Source: DAIRDK01 sp035403225 (GTDB lineage Bacteria; Bacteroidota; Bacteroidia; Bacteroidales; FEN-979). From it: DNA of 63,819 nt. Of this stretch, positions 7,868 to 14,995 are shown one piece after another. How positions within the stretch are numbered: position 1 is the first letter of the stretch; each line of letters opens with the position of its first letter. The notes under the pieces are model-generated. The model was not told the origin of the DNA and ran no database searches. It saw nothing but the letters and a program-made list of their open reading frames with translations. The translations under genes were made by a program, and so were the position numbers. The stretch is taken from contig DAONET010000013.1 of NCBI GenBank assembly GCA_035403225.1, positions 1-63,819 of the forward strand, given 5' to 3'.

Positions 7868-8674
7868 ATGACAACAACGTCGTCTCTATTTGAGAAGATC
7901 CCGATGAAAGGGATTAAAAACATTATCGTAATTGCCTCAGGGAAAGGCGGTGTCGGGAAGTCGACTGTTTCCGCCAATTTAGCCATTGCCCTGGCGCGTA
8001 ATGGTTTCAAAACCGCATTAGTGGATGCAGATATTTACGGGCCGTCGATCCCGAAGATGTTTGGCATCGAGGATGCGAGGCCTGAGGTCACCGAGTCGGA
8101 TAACAAAGAGGTAATGGCGCCCATCGAGAAGTATGGGGTAAAGATCATGTCGATCGGGTTTTTCGTTCCCCCTTCGCAATCGCTCATCTGGAGAGGTCCC
8201 ATGGCAGCCAACGCGATCACACAGCTCTTTGAAAACACGCAATGGGGTGAGATTGATTACATGATCATTGATTTTCCGCCGGGAACCGGAGATATTCAGC
8301 TCACCACGGTTCAAAAATTGAATGTTGCAGGCGCCATTATTGTCACCACGCCGCAAGGCATTGCCCTGAACGATGTGCGGAAAGCGGCTTCTATGTTTAC
8401 CGCTCCGGAGCTCAATGTACCTCTTTACGGGGTAGTGGAAAACATGTCATGGTTTTCACCGGTCGGGCGTCCGGAAGAGAAATATTTTCTCTTCGGAAGC
8501 GGCGGAGGTCAGAAGATCGCATCGGAATACGGCATTCCCTTACTCGGGAAAGTCCCGTTAGTAGCGGAAGTAGGTGAAGCGGCCGAGCAAGGAAAGAGTG
8601 TTTTTAACCAGCCTGATAAATCTGTTATTCAGGAGTTCGAAAAAATTGCCGGTCAGATAATCAGTAAATCATGA
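7868..8674 (+). CDS. mrp: Mrp/NBP35 family iron-sulfur carrier P-loop ATPase
   Basis: The start at 7868 (MTTTSSLFEKIP) is chosen because earlier in-frame codons run through the operator and promoter. The 268-residue protein has the deviant Walker A SGKGGVGKST, a VDADIYGPS segment, a switch region DFPPGTGD and the family motif VVENMSWF. Mrp/ApbC proteins carry and transfer 4Fe-4S clusters. Two deviations: the N-terminal MIP18/DUF59 domain found in many Mrp proteins is absent, and after ENMSWF the CxxC pair is replaced by SPVG. As I recall, loss of this CxxC is common in Bacteroidota homologues. It begins an apparent operon with hdrC six bases on. Confidence 0.9.
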   Translation: MTTTSSLFEKIPMKGIKNIIVIASGKGGVGKSTVSANLAIALARNGFKTALVDADIYGPSIPKMFGIEDARPEVTESDNKEVMAPIEKYGVKIMSIGFFVPPSQSLIWRGPMAANAITQLFENTQWGEIDYMIIDFPPGTGDIQLTTVQKLNVAGAIIVTTPQGIALNDVRKAASMFTAPELNVPLYGVVENMSWFSPVGRPEEKYFLFGSGGGQKIASEYGIPLLGKVPLVAEVGEAAEQGKSVFNQPDKSVIQEFEKIAGQIISKS

Positions 8675-8680
8675 TCTGCC

Positions 8681-9316
8681 ATGACCCTGTTCGAGCAACT
8701 TTCCACTGACATCCGTTTTCAGGAAGGGCTGAAAGCCTGCATTGGATGCGGAGTTTGTACAGCCATTTGTCCTGCGGCCCAATTTTCCGATTATGATCCG
8801 CGAATCCTGGTGGATACCGTACAGCGGTATGACGAGCATTTACTGGAATCGCTGCTTAAAGGAGATATGATCTGGCGGTGCGGGGAGTGTTTATCGTGCA
8901 AGACCCGATGTCCCCGGGGAAACACACCGGGATATATTGTACAAGCGCTCAGAGCCTTATCCATAAAAACAGGGTTGTTCGCGCTGAGTGAACAAGGGCG
9001 GTTGCAACTAAGGCTGAAACGAACGGTCGGGGAGCATATCCTGAAATACGGCTATTGCGTATATCTGGATGAAGTCGACACCGATCAATTTCCCGAGCAG
9101 GGACCGGTATGGGAATGGTTCCGTGAAAACCGGGAGTCCGTATTGAAACGATTAGGCGCCCATTACGGGGAAGAAGGTGCGGGAACGTTGCGGAAGATTT
9201 CGGAAAAATCGCTGTCGGACCTCCGGGCTATTTTCCGGGAGACAGGCGGGATGGAACGGTATCAGCAGATTGAGGAAGGTGTTTCAAAAGTAATCGGCCA
9301 TGAAAAACAGGAATAA
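8681..9316 (+). CDS. HdrC-like iron-sulfur subunit of heterodisulfide reductase family
   Basis: This 211-residue protein has two 4Fe-4S motifs: C20-x2-C23-x2-C26-x3-C30-P (CIGCGVCTAICP) and C67-x2-C70-x2-C73-x3-C77-P (CGECLSCKTRCP). This is the HdrC arrangement, in which the subunit passes electrons to HdrB. It follows mrp by six bases and overlaps the hdrB-like gene by 17 bases, so the three are co-expressed. No HdrA or methanogenesis gene is in the window. The physiological disulfide is unknown. Confidence 0.85.
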   Translation: MTLFEQLSTDIRFQEGLKACIGCGVCTAICPAAQFSDYDPRILVDTVQRYDEHLLESLLKGDMIWRCGECLSCKTRCPRGNTPGYIVQALRALSIKTGLFALSEQGRLQLRLKRTVGEHILKYGYCVYLDEVDTDQFPEQGPVWEWFRENRESVLKRLGAHYGEEGAGTLRKISEKSLSDLRAIFRETGGMERYQQIEEGVSKVIGHEKQE

Positions 9317-10367
9317 ACTGTGGGCTTTGTATCAGAAGAATATCGCCGACGACCACTACTATTTCGCGCGCAGTTGTATCCGGCAAAACTTTTTCCCGGC
9401 TTCTGAGACCATTTTTCTAAAGATCCTGCGGGAAGAGTTAGGCAAAGATATTTTCGACGATGCGGAACAGACCACCTGTACCGGGATTGCGTATCACTCC
9501 GGGTTGATTCCGTTTGAGACCATCCAGACTGTTGTGGCCAGGCAATTTGCCCTGATGACGGAAGCCGGATACCAAAACTTTGTCTGCTCCTGTGTCACCT
9601 CTTTCGGCATATACACCGAAGTGTTAGAGACGTGGAAACAATTTCCGGAGGAAGAAGCAAAAGCCAGAGCAGCCTTGCTCAGGGCCACGGGGAAAACGTT
9701 CACGAAACCCGAAAACCTGGTCCACACGAGCGATATCATTTACAAATTCCGGGATGAGATCGCGGAGAAATCAAAATTCAGGCTGGTCAATCACCTGACA
9801 GGTCGTCCGTTGAAGATCGTCGATCATATCGGTTGTCATTACGCCAAGATCTTTCCCCAGGAAGGCATCGGCGGGGCCGAATATCCTTACGTTCTGGCCG
9901 GGATGATTGATGCCTGGGGAGGGCAGCAGGTCGATTACCCCGAACGCAGACATTGTTGCGGATTCGGGTTCCGTCAATACCTGATCCGGGAAAACCGGGG
10001 ATATTCGCTTTCCAATTCCAGAAAAAAGCTGGAGTCCATGGAGCCGTATCATCCCGACCTGATTATGGCCAACTGCCCGGGCTGCACCTTCTTCCTTGAT
10101 CGGTGGCAATATGTGCTGAGCGAGATGGAAGGGAAAACCTACGACACGGAAGGATTTGGGATTCCTGTACTTACCTATGAAGAAGTAACCGGATTGATCC
10201 TCGGGTATAATCCCTGGGACCTTGGGTTACAAATACATCAGGTAGATCCGGAACCGTTATTGATAAAACTCGGCATCCCGTATAATCCTTCAGAGAAGTA
10301 CCAGGGAGCCTGTCAGCAACCATTAAAACATCCGGCTAAACCGGCAATATTAAAAATCACGGGGTAA
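9300..10367 (+). CDS. HdrB-like CCG-domain subunit, one cluster motif degenerate
   Basis: The 355-residue protein has two CCG-type regions. The second is intact: C179, C219-C220-G, and C259-x2-C262, the pattern that holds a non-cubane 4Fe-4S cluster in HdrB. The first keeps C26, C60 and C96 but has Thr61 in place of the second Cys of CC, and CSC (96-98) instead of CxxC. Canonical HdrB has two complete motifs, so only one standard cluster may form. The start is the ATG inside the end of hdrC. Its 3' end overlaps the convergent thioesterase gene by 11 bases. Confidence 0.8.
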   Translation: MKNRNKLWALYQKNIADDHYYFARSCIRQNFFPASETIFLKILREELGKDIFDDAEQTTCTGIAYHSGLIPFETIQTVVARQFALMTEAGYQNFVCSCVTSFGIYTEVLETWKQFPEEEAKARAALLRATGKTFTKPENLVHTSDIIYKFRDEIAEKSKFRLVNHLTGRPLKIVDHIGCHYAKIFPQEGIGGAEYPYVLAGMIDAWGGQQVDYPERRHCCGFGFRQYLIRENRGYSLSNSRKKLESMEPYHPDLIMANCPGCTFFLDRWQYVLSEMEGKTYDTEGFGIPVLTYEEVTGLILGYNPWDLGLQIHQVDPEPLLIKLGIPYNPSEKYQGACQQPLKHPAKPAILKITG

Positions 10368-10758
10368 CAACTGCTGCTGCGAGAGCGACCGGCGTTCCCT
10401 GATCATTAACGGGAGCAAAGGTAAAAACGCCTTCCACAGCCTTCCTGCGAGTCTCAGTCCTTAATTCATGCATCCAAATCTCAACATCAATCGTAAGTTT
10501 GACATTCCCGGCCGATATCACGTTCCCGGTCACTTCAACCCAGGACCCGATGGGTACAGGGAGCAGAAACTTTACTTTCTCAACAGAAACCGTGATCATC
10601 CGCTGATGTGAAAATTTTGAAGCCGTAATGTATGACACTTCATCCATCCATTTTAATGCTGTACCGCCAAACAGGTTGCCCTGATCATTTAATGAATCAC
10701 GAAAAATTATTCTCTGTTGCGTTGTTTCAAATGCTGAGCCGTATCGGATAATATTCAT
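10357..10758 (-). CDS. Acyl-CoA thioesterase, hotdog fold (YciA-like)
   Basis: The 133-residue protein shows the hotdog thioesterase features: RDSLNDQGNLFGGTALKWMDE near the N-terminus (Asn/Asp and the Gly-Gly turn of the active-site helix) and the strand pattern SVEKVKFLLPVPIGSWVEV. Related enzymes hydrolyse acyl-CoA. It diverges from the methionine-gamma-lyase-like gene across the second copy of the palindrome, and its 3' end overlaps hdrB. Confidence 0.8.
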   Translation of the reverse strand: MNIIRYGSAFETTQQRIIFRDSLNDQGNLFGGTALKWMDEVSYITASKFSHQRMITVSVEKVKFLLPVPIGSWVEVTGNVISAGNVKLTIDVEIWMHELRTETRRKAVEGVFTFAPVNDQGTPVALAAAVVTP

Positions 10759-10777
10759 TTCATGTTTTTCAGGCCGG

Positions 10778-10785
10778 CAAAATTA
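10778..10785 (-). promoter_or_regulatory. Minus-7 box for the thioesterase
   Basis: TAATTTTG on the minus strand fits TAnnTTTG, 20 bases before the start at 10758. The palindrome at 10803-10818 covers its minus-33 zone. Confidence 0.5.
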
Positions 10786-10802
10786 GAAGAATTTCATCAA
10801 TT

Positions 10803-10818
10803 ATGAACATTTGTTCAT
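10803..10818. promoter_or_regulatory. Putative operator palindrome, second copy
   Basis: ATGAACATTTGTTCAT is the exact reverse complement of the element at 7830-7845. It ends directly before the minus-7 box of the PLP-enzyme gene, the same geometry as at mrp. Confidence 0.7.
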
Positions 10819-10826
10819 TACTTTTG
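10819..10826 (+). promoter_or_regulatory. Minus-7 box for the methionine-gamma-lyase-like gene
   Basis: TACTTTTG matches TAnnTTTG and abuts the palindrome. The start codon is 32 bases downstream. Confidence 0.55.
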
Positions 10827-10858
10827 CATACTCAAGTAACTTTTTAAATAAATTTATT

Positions 10859-12040
10859 ATGATAAAAAATCAGAAAGCAGGTTTTGACACGAAGTTAATT
10901 CACGGGGGTGACATAGATGATCAGTTCGGATCAGCGACAGTCCCCATTTACCAGACATCCACCTTTGCCTTTAAGAGTGCGGAAGACGGAGCCCGTTGTT
11001 TTTCGGGCGAAAGCGAGGGATATATTTACACCCGAATCGGGAATCCCACGATTGATGCGTTGGAAAGGCAATTAGCCGATCTCGAGAATGGTTATGGAGG
11101 GATTGCGGTTGGTTCAGGGATGGCAGCCGTTTCCACCATTTATCTTACACTGATGAGTCAGGGTGATCATCTTGTCAGTACCGATGCCGTATACGGTCCG
11201 GCCAGGAGCGTCATGGAAAAGCAGTTTTCACGGTTCGGATTTCAATCGACCTACATCAAGACCACCGATCCTCAGAACATTGAAAAGGCCATCCGTCCGA
11301 ACACGAAAGTCCTGTACATTGAAACGCCGGCCAACCCGACGATGGACATCACGGATATTGCTGCCTGTGCAGAGATTGCTCACCGGCACGGGATCATCCT
11401 GGTAGTCGACAACACATTCTGCAGCCCGTATCTTCAGAACCCGCTTGATCTGGGCGCCGACATCGTATTTCATTCCATGACCAAATTCATCAACGGTCAT
11501 GCCGATATCGTGGCAGGGATTATCATCGCCAAAGAAAAGCCATTGTGCGATAAACTCCGCAATATGATGATCCTGTTGGGATGCAATATGGATCCGCATC
11601 AGGCATACCTGGTTCACCGCGGGTTAAAGACCATGAGCATCCGGGTAGAAAAAGCGCAGCAAAACGCCATGGCTGTTGCGGAATTTCTGGAAAAGCATCC
11701 GCAAGTAGCCTGGGTCAAATATCCCGGTCTTCGTTCACATCCGCAGTACGAGCTGGCCGCCCAACAAATGAGAGGCAGCGGAACGATGATCAGCTTTGGG
11801 CTGAAAGGCGGCTTTGATGCAGGCAAAAAGATGCTCGACAACGTACATCTGGCCCTGTTGGCTGTTTCTTTGGGAGGAGTGGAATCATTAATCCAGCACC
11901 CGGCCTCGATGACACATTCCAAGGTATCGGCAGAAGATAAGCAAAAGGCCGGCATCACCGATGATCTGATCCGTCTTTCGGTCGGAATCGAAGATGTCAA
12001 CGACATCATCGCCGATCTCAACCATGCATTGAATGCCTGA
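10859..12040 (+). CDS. Cys/Met metabolism PLP enzyme, methionine gamma-lyase-like
   Basis: The ATG at 10859 gives a 393-residue protein of normal family length. An earlier TTG would start inside the operator. The fold-I motifs are clear: YTRIGNPT, the substrate-side AVGSGMAAVS, VVDNTFCSPYL and the PLP lysine in SMTKFINGHADIVAG. The group contains methionine gamma-lyase, cystathionine gamma-lyase and O-acetylhomoserine sulfhydrylase. The MGL cysteine in YGCT is Pro here (VYGPARSV), so the exact substrate is open. The shared operator with the Mrp/Hdr operon favours a sulfur role. A strong terminator follows. Confidence 0.8.
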   Translation: MIKNQKAGFDTKLIHGGDIDDQFGSATVPIYQTSTFAFKSAEDGARCFSGESEGYIYTRIGNPTIDALERQLADLENGYGGIAVGSGMAAVSTIYLTLMSQGDHLVSTDAVYGPARSVMEKQFSRFGFQSTYIKTTDPQNIEKAIRPNTKVLYIETPANPTMDITDIAACAEIAHRHGIILVVDNTFCSPYLQNPLDLGADIVFHSMTKFINGHADIVAGIIIAKEKPLCDKLRNMMILLGCNMDPHQAYLVHRGLKTMSIRVEKAQQNAMAVAEFLEKHPQVAWVKYPGLRSHPQYELAAQQMRGSGTMISFGLKGGFDAGKKMLDNVHLALLAVSLGGVESLIQHPASMTHSKVSAEDKQKAGITDDLIRLSVGIEDVNDIIADLNHALNA

Positions 12041-12062
12041 AATTGAAAAATAACATGAATAG

Positions 12063-12105
12063 AAAGTCCGGGTTTGATAAAAGGAAGCCCGGACTTTTTA
12101 TTTAC
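12063..12105 (+). terminator. Intrinsic terminator after the PLP enzyme
   Basis: AAAGTCCGGG (12063-12072) pairs perfectly with CCCGGACTTT (12088-12097) and is followed by a T-rich run. Confidence 0.85.
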
Positions 12106-12127
12106 TTTTATCTGCCTTTCCGGCTTT

Positions 12128-12445
12128 ATGCGCAAACGCATCCGACATATTGCTTCAGGGTTGATCCTGATCTTCATCATTGCGCTGATCCCCAATGAAT
12201 ACGTCCATTTTTTATATGGGCATGAAGACACACACTGTCATTATCATCCTGAACTGACCCTGGAGAAAAGGCATCATCATTGCCAGATCCTCCGGCATCA
12301 GTTTTCGGTTTTCGTAGACGTAATCATACCCCGGGTACCGGATAAGCCTTGTTTCCCGGAAAGCCCCGTCATACCTGACAACCATTTCTCCTTTTCAAAC
12401 AGTCATTCGCATTTTTCTCCCCGTTCTCCTCCCCTTTCCTGTTGA
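12128..12445 (+). CDS. Small His-rich exported or membrane protein upstream of TonB receptor
   Basis: The 105-residue product starts MRKRIRHIASGLILIFIIALI, one membrane segment or signal anchor. It continues with many His and some Cys: HFLYGHEDTHCHYHPE, KRHHHCQILRHQF, and a His/Ser/Pro-rich end. I do not recognise a named family. Small His-rich proteins next to TonB receptors are often linked to metal uptake, so zinc, copper or nickel binding is an inference. Earlier in-frame codons lie within the preceding terminator, which supports the start at 12128. Confidence 0.55.
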   Translation: MRKRIRHIASGLILIFIIALIPNEYVHFLYGHEDTHCHYHPELTLEKRHHHCQILRHQFSVFVDVIIPRVPDKPCFPESPVIPDNHFSFSNSHSHFSPRSPPLSC

Positions 12446-12460
12446 TTTTCTTTTCCCAGG

Positions 12461-12490
12461 GGATGTTGTGCTAACACAATCTCCTTTTTT
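12461..12490 (+). terminator. Probable intrinsic terminator before the TonB receptor
   Basis: TTGTG and CACAA close a CTAA loop. The stem extends through a wobble and one mismatch to GGA/TCC, followed by six T. Confidence 0.55.
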
Positions 12491-12573
12491 ATTTCAAATG
12501 ATGATCCCAGCTGTTATTCCAGCGGGCCATTATGTCATGTTTCATTATTAATCAATTCGTTAAAGAAAGTCAC

Positions 12574-14886
12574 ATGTTTCATCATATATATATTTATATC
12601 TGTCTGTTTTTATCTCTTCTACAGATAACGGTTTGGGGGCAAAACAGTCTATCAGGCAAAGTCACCGACAAAGGAACCGGAGAAAGTCTTCCCGGGGCAG
12701 CCATTTATCTTCCCGATTTAAAAGTCGGTACAACATCCGATGAAGAGGGATATTATACCTTGAAGAATCTTCCGAATACCGTCATAATCGTACAGGTCAC
12801 CTATCTTGGATACAAATCGGCGATAGCGACTATTGATGTCAGGAAGAAAGCCGTATATAATTTTGAGTTAACGATATCGGCCATTGAAGCTCAGGAAGTG
12901 GTAGTGACCGGCAATGTTTTATCGAGCGATAATCAACGGAGCAGTATTGCCATTACGCCGATTGGCCGAGAGCAATTGATGACAGGGATATCGACCAACC
13001 TGATCAACTCCATTTCGAAGATCCCCGGGGTATCGGAAATCACCACCGGCAGTGGGATTTCCAAGCCAGTGATCAGGGGGCTCGGGTACAATCATATTGT
13101 CACCATCAACGAAGGGATTCGTCAGGAGGGAAATCAATGGGGAGATGAGCACGGCATTGAAATCGATCAATTTTCGGCCGACCGCATTGAAGTGTTGAAA
13201 GGTCCGGCCAGTTTATTTTATGGTTCGGATGCGATGGGAGGCGTAATCAATATTCTCGAGCCTGTACCGGCAGAATTGAATACCATCGGCGGGGAATATA
13301 TCTCGCAGTTTGCCGTCAACGGGGAAGTTTTCAGCAACTCACTCATGGTACAAGGGAATCACGATGGTTGGATCTGGAGGGTTCGGGGAAGTTATAAGAA
13401 TGCAGCCTCATGGAGAACGCCAACAGAATGGGTTTACAATTCGGGATACAGAGAATTTGATGGATCAGCCATGGCAGGGGTCGTAAAAAAGTGGGGGTTC
13501 TCTCACCTGCATTTCAGCACCTGGAACACAGATTTGGGAATGATAGAAGGAGAGCGGGATTCTCTGACCGGAAGGTTCACAGATTTCACCGGGAAAGTAA
13601 TCACACGCCAGAAAGCAGCCAGCCGTGATATTGATGTTCCTTTCCAGATCATTCATCATCAAAAAATATCCTCCGTCACTCATCTCCTTTTCGGTAAGAG
13701 TCAAATCAAGGTCAATCTGGGGTATCAGGAAAACGACCGGGAGGAATACGGAGAGAGCAAGGAAGAAGCCGGGCTGTTTTTTCATTTGAAGACGATGACT
13801 TACGACATAAAGTATTTGTTACGGGCAGGTGATTCCACGGAATTAGCGGCAGGTTTCTCAGGTATGACCCAACAGAATGAAAACAGGGGGACAGAGTACC
13901 TGGTTCCTGATTATCATCTGCAGGACCTGGGTGGTTTCATCTATACCAAGAGATCCTGGGAAAAAGTGACCATCAACCTGGGGATTCGGTTTGATCACCG
14001 ATATGTTGCCGGAGATCCATTGATACAGGATCTGAAGGAGCGATCTTCGTTTCATGGTGATACGATTTTCCAATCTTTCACTACGGGCTTCACAGCCATA
14101 ACAGGCTCCACCGGTTTAACATACCAGCCCAATGAGAACTGGCACATGAAACTCAACCTGGGACGTGGATTCCGGGCTCCCAATATTGCGGAACTTGCGT
14201 CGAACGGAGTTCATGAAGGAACGTTCCGTTACGAAATCGGAAATGCTGACCTTCATGCAGAAACAAGTTTTCAAATCGATGGGGAGATCGGCTGGGGTAA
14301 CAAAGCCTTTAATATTGCTTTAAACGGGTATTACAACATCATTGACCAGTACATCTACCTGTGTCGTATCAATCAGGAGACGATTGAGGTCGCGGGAGAC
14401 CTGTATCCGGTATATCGTTATGTTCAGGGAAATTCATTGATCGGTGGATTTGAAGCCGAGATAGATATTCACCCCGTAGATGCCCTGCATATTGATAACA
14501 GCCTGGATTACGTCAGAGGGCAGAACCTTTCGACAGACCAACCGCTGCCATTCATCCCGGCCATGCATCTCTCCAACGAGGTAAAATGGACCTTTAAAAC
14601 GAAGAAAAACAGCCGGATTAAACAACCGTATGCCGGAATAGAGATCGAAACTCATTTCCGTCAGGATAAAACAGATCAGTTTGAAACACACACGCCGGGG
14701 TACACGCTGCTGAATGCCTCGGCAGGAGCCAAAATCAGGATACAACGGCAATGGATGACGGTATTTCTCAATGGAGAAAACCTGACTAACGTAAGATACT
14801 ACGACCATCTCAGCCGGTTAAAAGAAGTCGGTATCTATAATAAAGGGGTGAATATCAATATCGGAGTAATTATCCACCAACTCTGA
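12574..14886 (+). CDS. TonB-dependent outer membrane receptor, probably for a metal or metal complex
   Basis: The ATG at 12574 opens a signal peptide (MFHHIYIYICLFLSLLQITV, then WGQ); an earlier ATG at 12532 adds only polar residues. Residues about 25-110 form a carboxypeptidase-regulatory-like beta-sandwich (LSGKVTDKGTGESLPGA). The plug follows, with PIGREQL, RIEVLKGPASLFYGSDAMGG, and then a beta-barrel ending in an aromatic-poor IGVIIHQL. The plug segment EGIRQEGNQWGDEHGIEID is typical of a receptor group often annotated for zinc, copper or haem. The preceding His-rich gene supports metal uptake. Total 770 residues. Confidence 0.85.
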   Translation: MFHHIYIYICLFLSLLQITVWGQNSLSGKVTDKGTGESLPGAAIYLPDLKVGTTSDEEGYYTLKNLPNTVIIVQVTYLGYKSAIATIDVRKKAVYNFELTISAIEAQEVVVTGNVLSSDNQRSSIAITPIGREQLMTGISTNLINSISKIPGVSEITTGSGISKPVIRGLGYNHIVTINEGIRQEGNQWGDEHGIEIDQFSADRIEVLKGPASLFYGSDAMGGVINILEPVPAELNTIGGEYISQFAVNGEVFSNSLMVQGNHDGWIWRVRGSYKNAASWRTPTEWVYNSGYREFDGSAMAGVVKKWGFSHLHFSTWNTDLGMIEGERDSLTGRFTDFTGKVITRQKAASRDIDVPFQIIHHQKISSVTHLLFGKSQIKVNLGYQENDREEYGESKEEAGLFFHLKTMTYDIKYLLRAGDSTELAAGFSGMTQQNENRGTEYLVPDYHLQDLGGFIYTKRSWEKVTINLGIRFDHRYVAGDPLIQDLKERSSFHGDTIFQSFTTGFTAITGSTGLTYQPNENWHMKLNLGRGFRAPNIAELASNGVHEGTFRYEIGNADLHAETSFQIDGEIGWGNKAFNIALNGYYNIIDQYIYLCRINQETIEVAGDLYPVYRYVQGNSLIGGFEAEIDIHPVDALHIDNSLDYVRGQNLSTDQPLPFIPAMHLSNEVKWTFKTKKNSRIKQPYAGIEIETHFRQDKTDQFETHTPGYTLLNASAGAKIRIQRQWMTVFLNGENLTNVRYYDHLSRLKEVGIYNKGVNINIGVIIHQL

Positions 14887-14896
14887 AAGGGTTTGA

Positions 14897-14937
14897 AACC
14901 AACCCTGACAGGGTCTCAAACCTTGTCAGGGTTGGTT
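14897..14937. repeat. Bacteroidota-type intergenic palindrome, possible terminator
   Basis: AACCAACCCTGACA (14897-14910) is a perfect inverted copy of TGTCAGGGTTGGTT (14924-14937). The inner and flanking GGGTTTGAAACC/GGGTCTCAAACC units are also near-repeats. It is followed by a T-rich stretch, so it may end TonB receptor transcription. Confidence 0.75.
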
Positions 14938-14950
14938 AGAATTTTTATTC

Positions 14951-14958
14951 TATCTTTG
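14951..14958 (+). promoter_or_regulatory. Minus-7 box for the subtilisin-like protease
   Basis: TATCTTTG matches TAnnTTTG, 37 bases before the ATG at 14996. Confidence 0.5.
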
Positions 14959-14995
14959 TCCGTTAAACCATTATTTCACCCTGACAACCGACATT

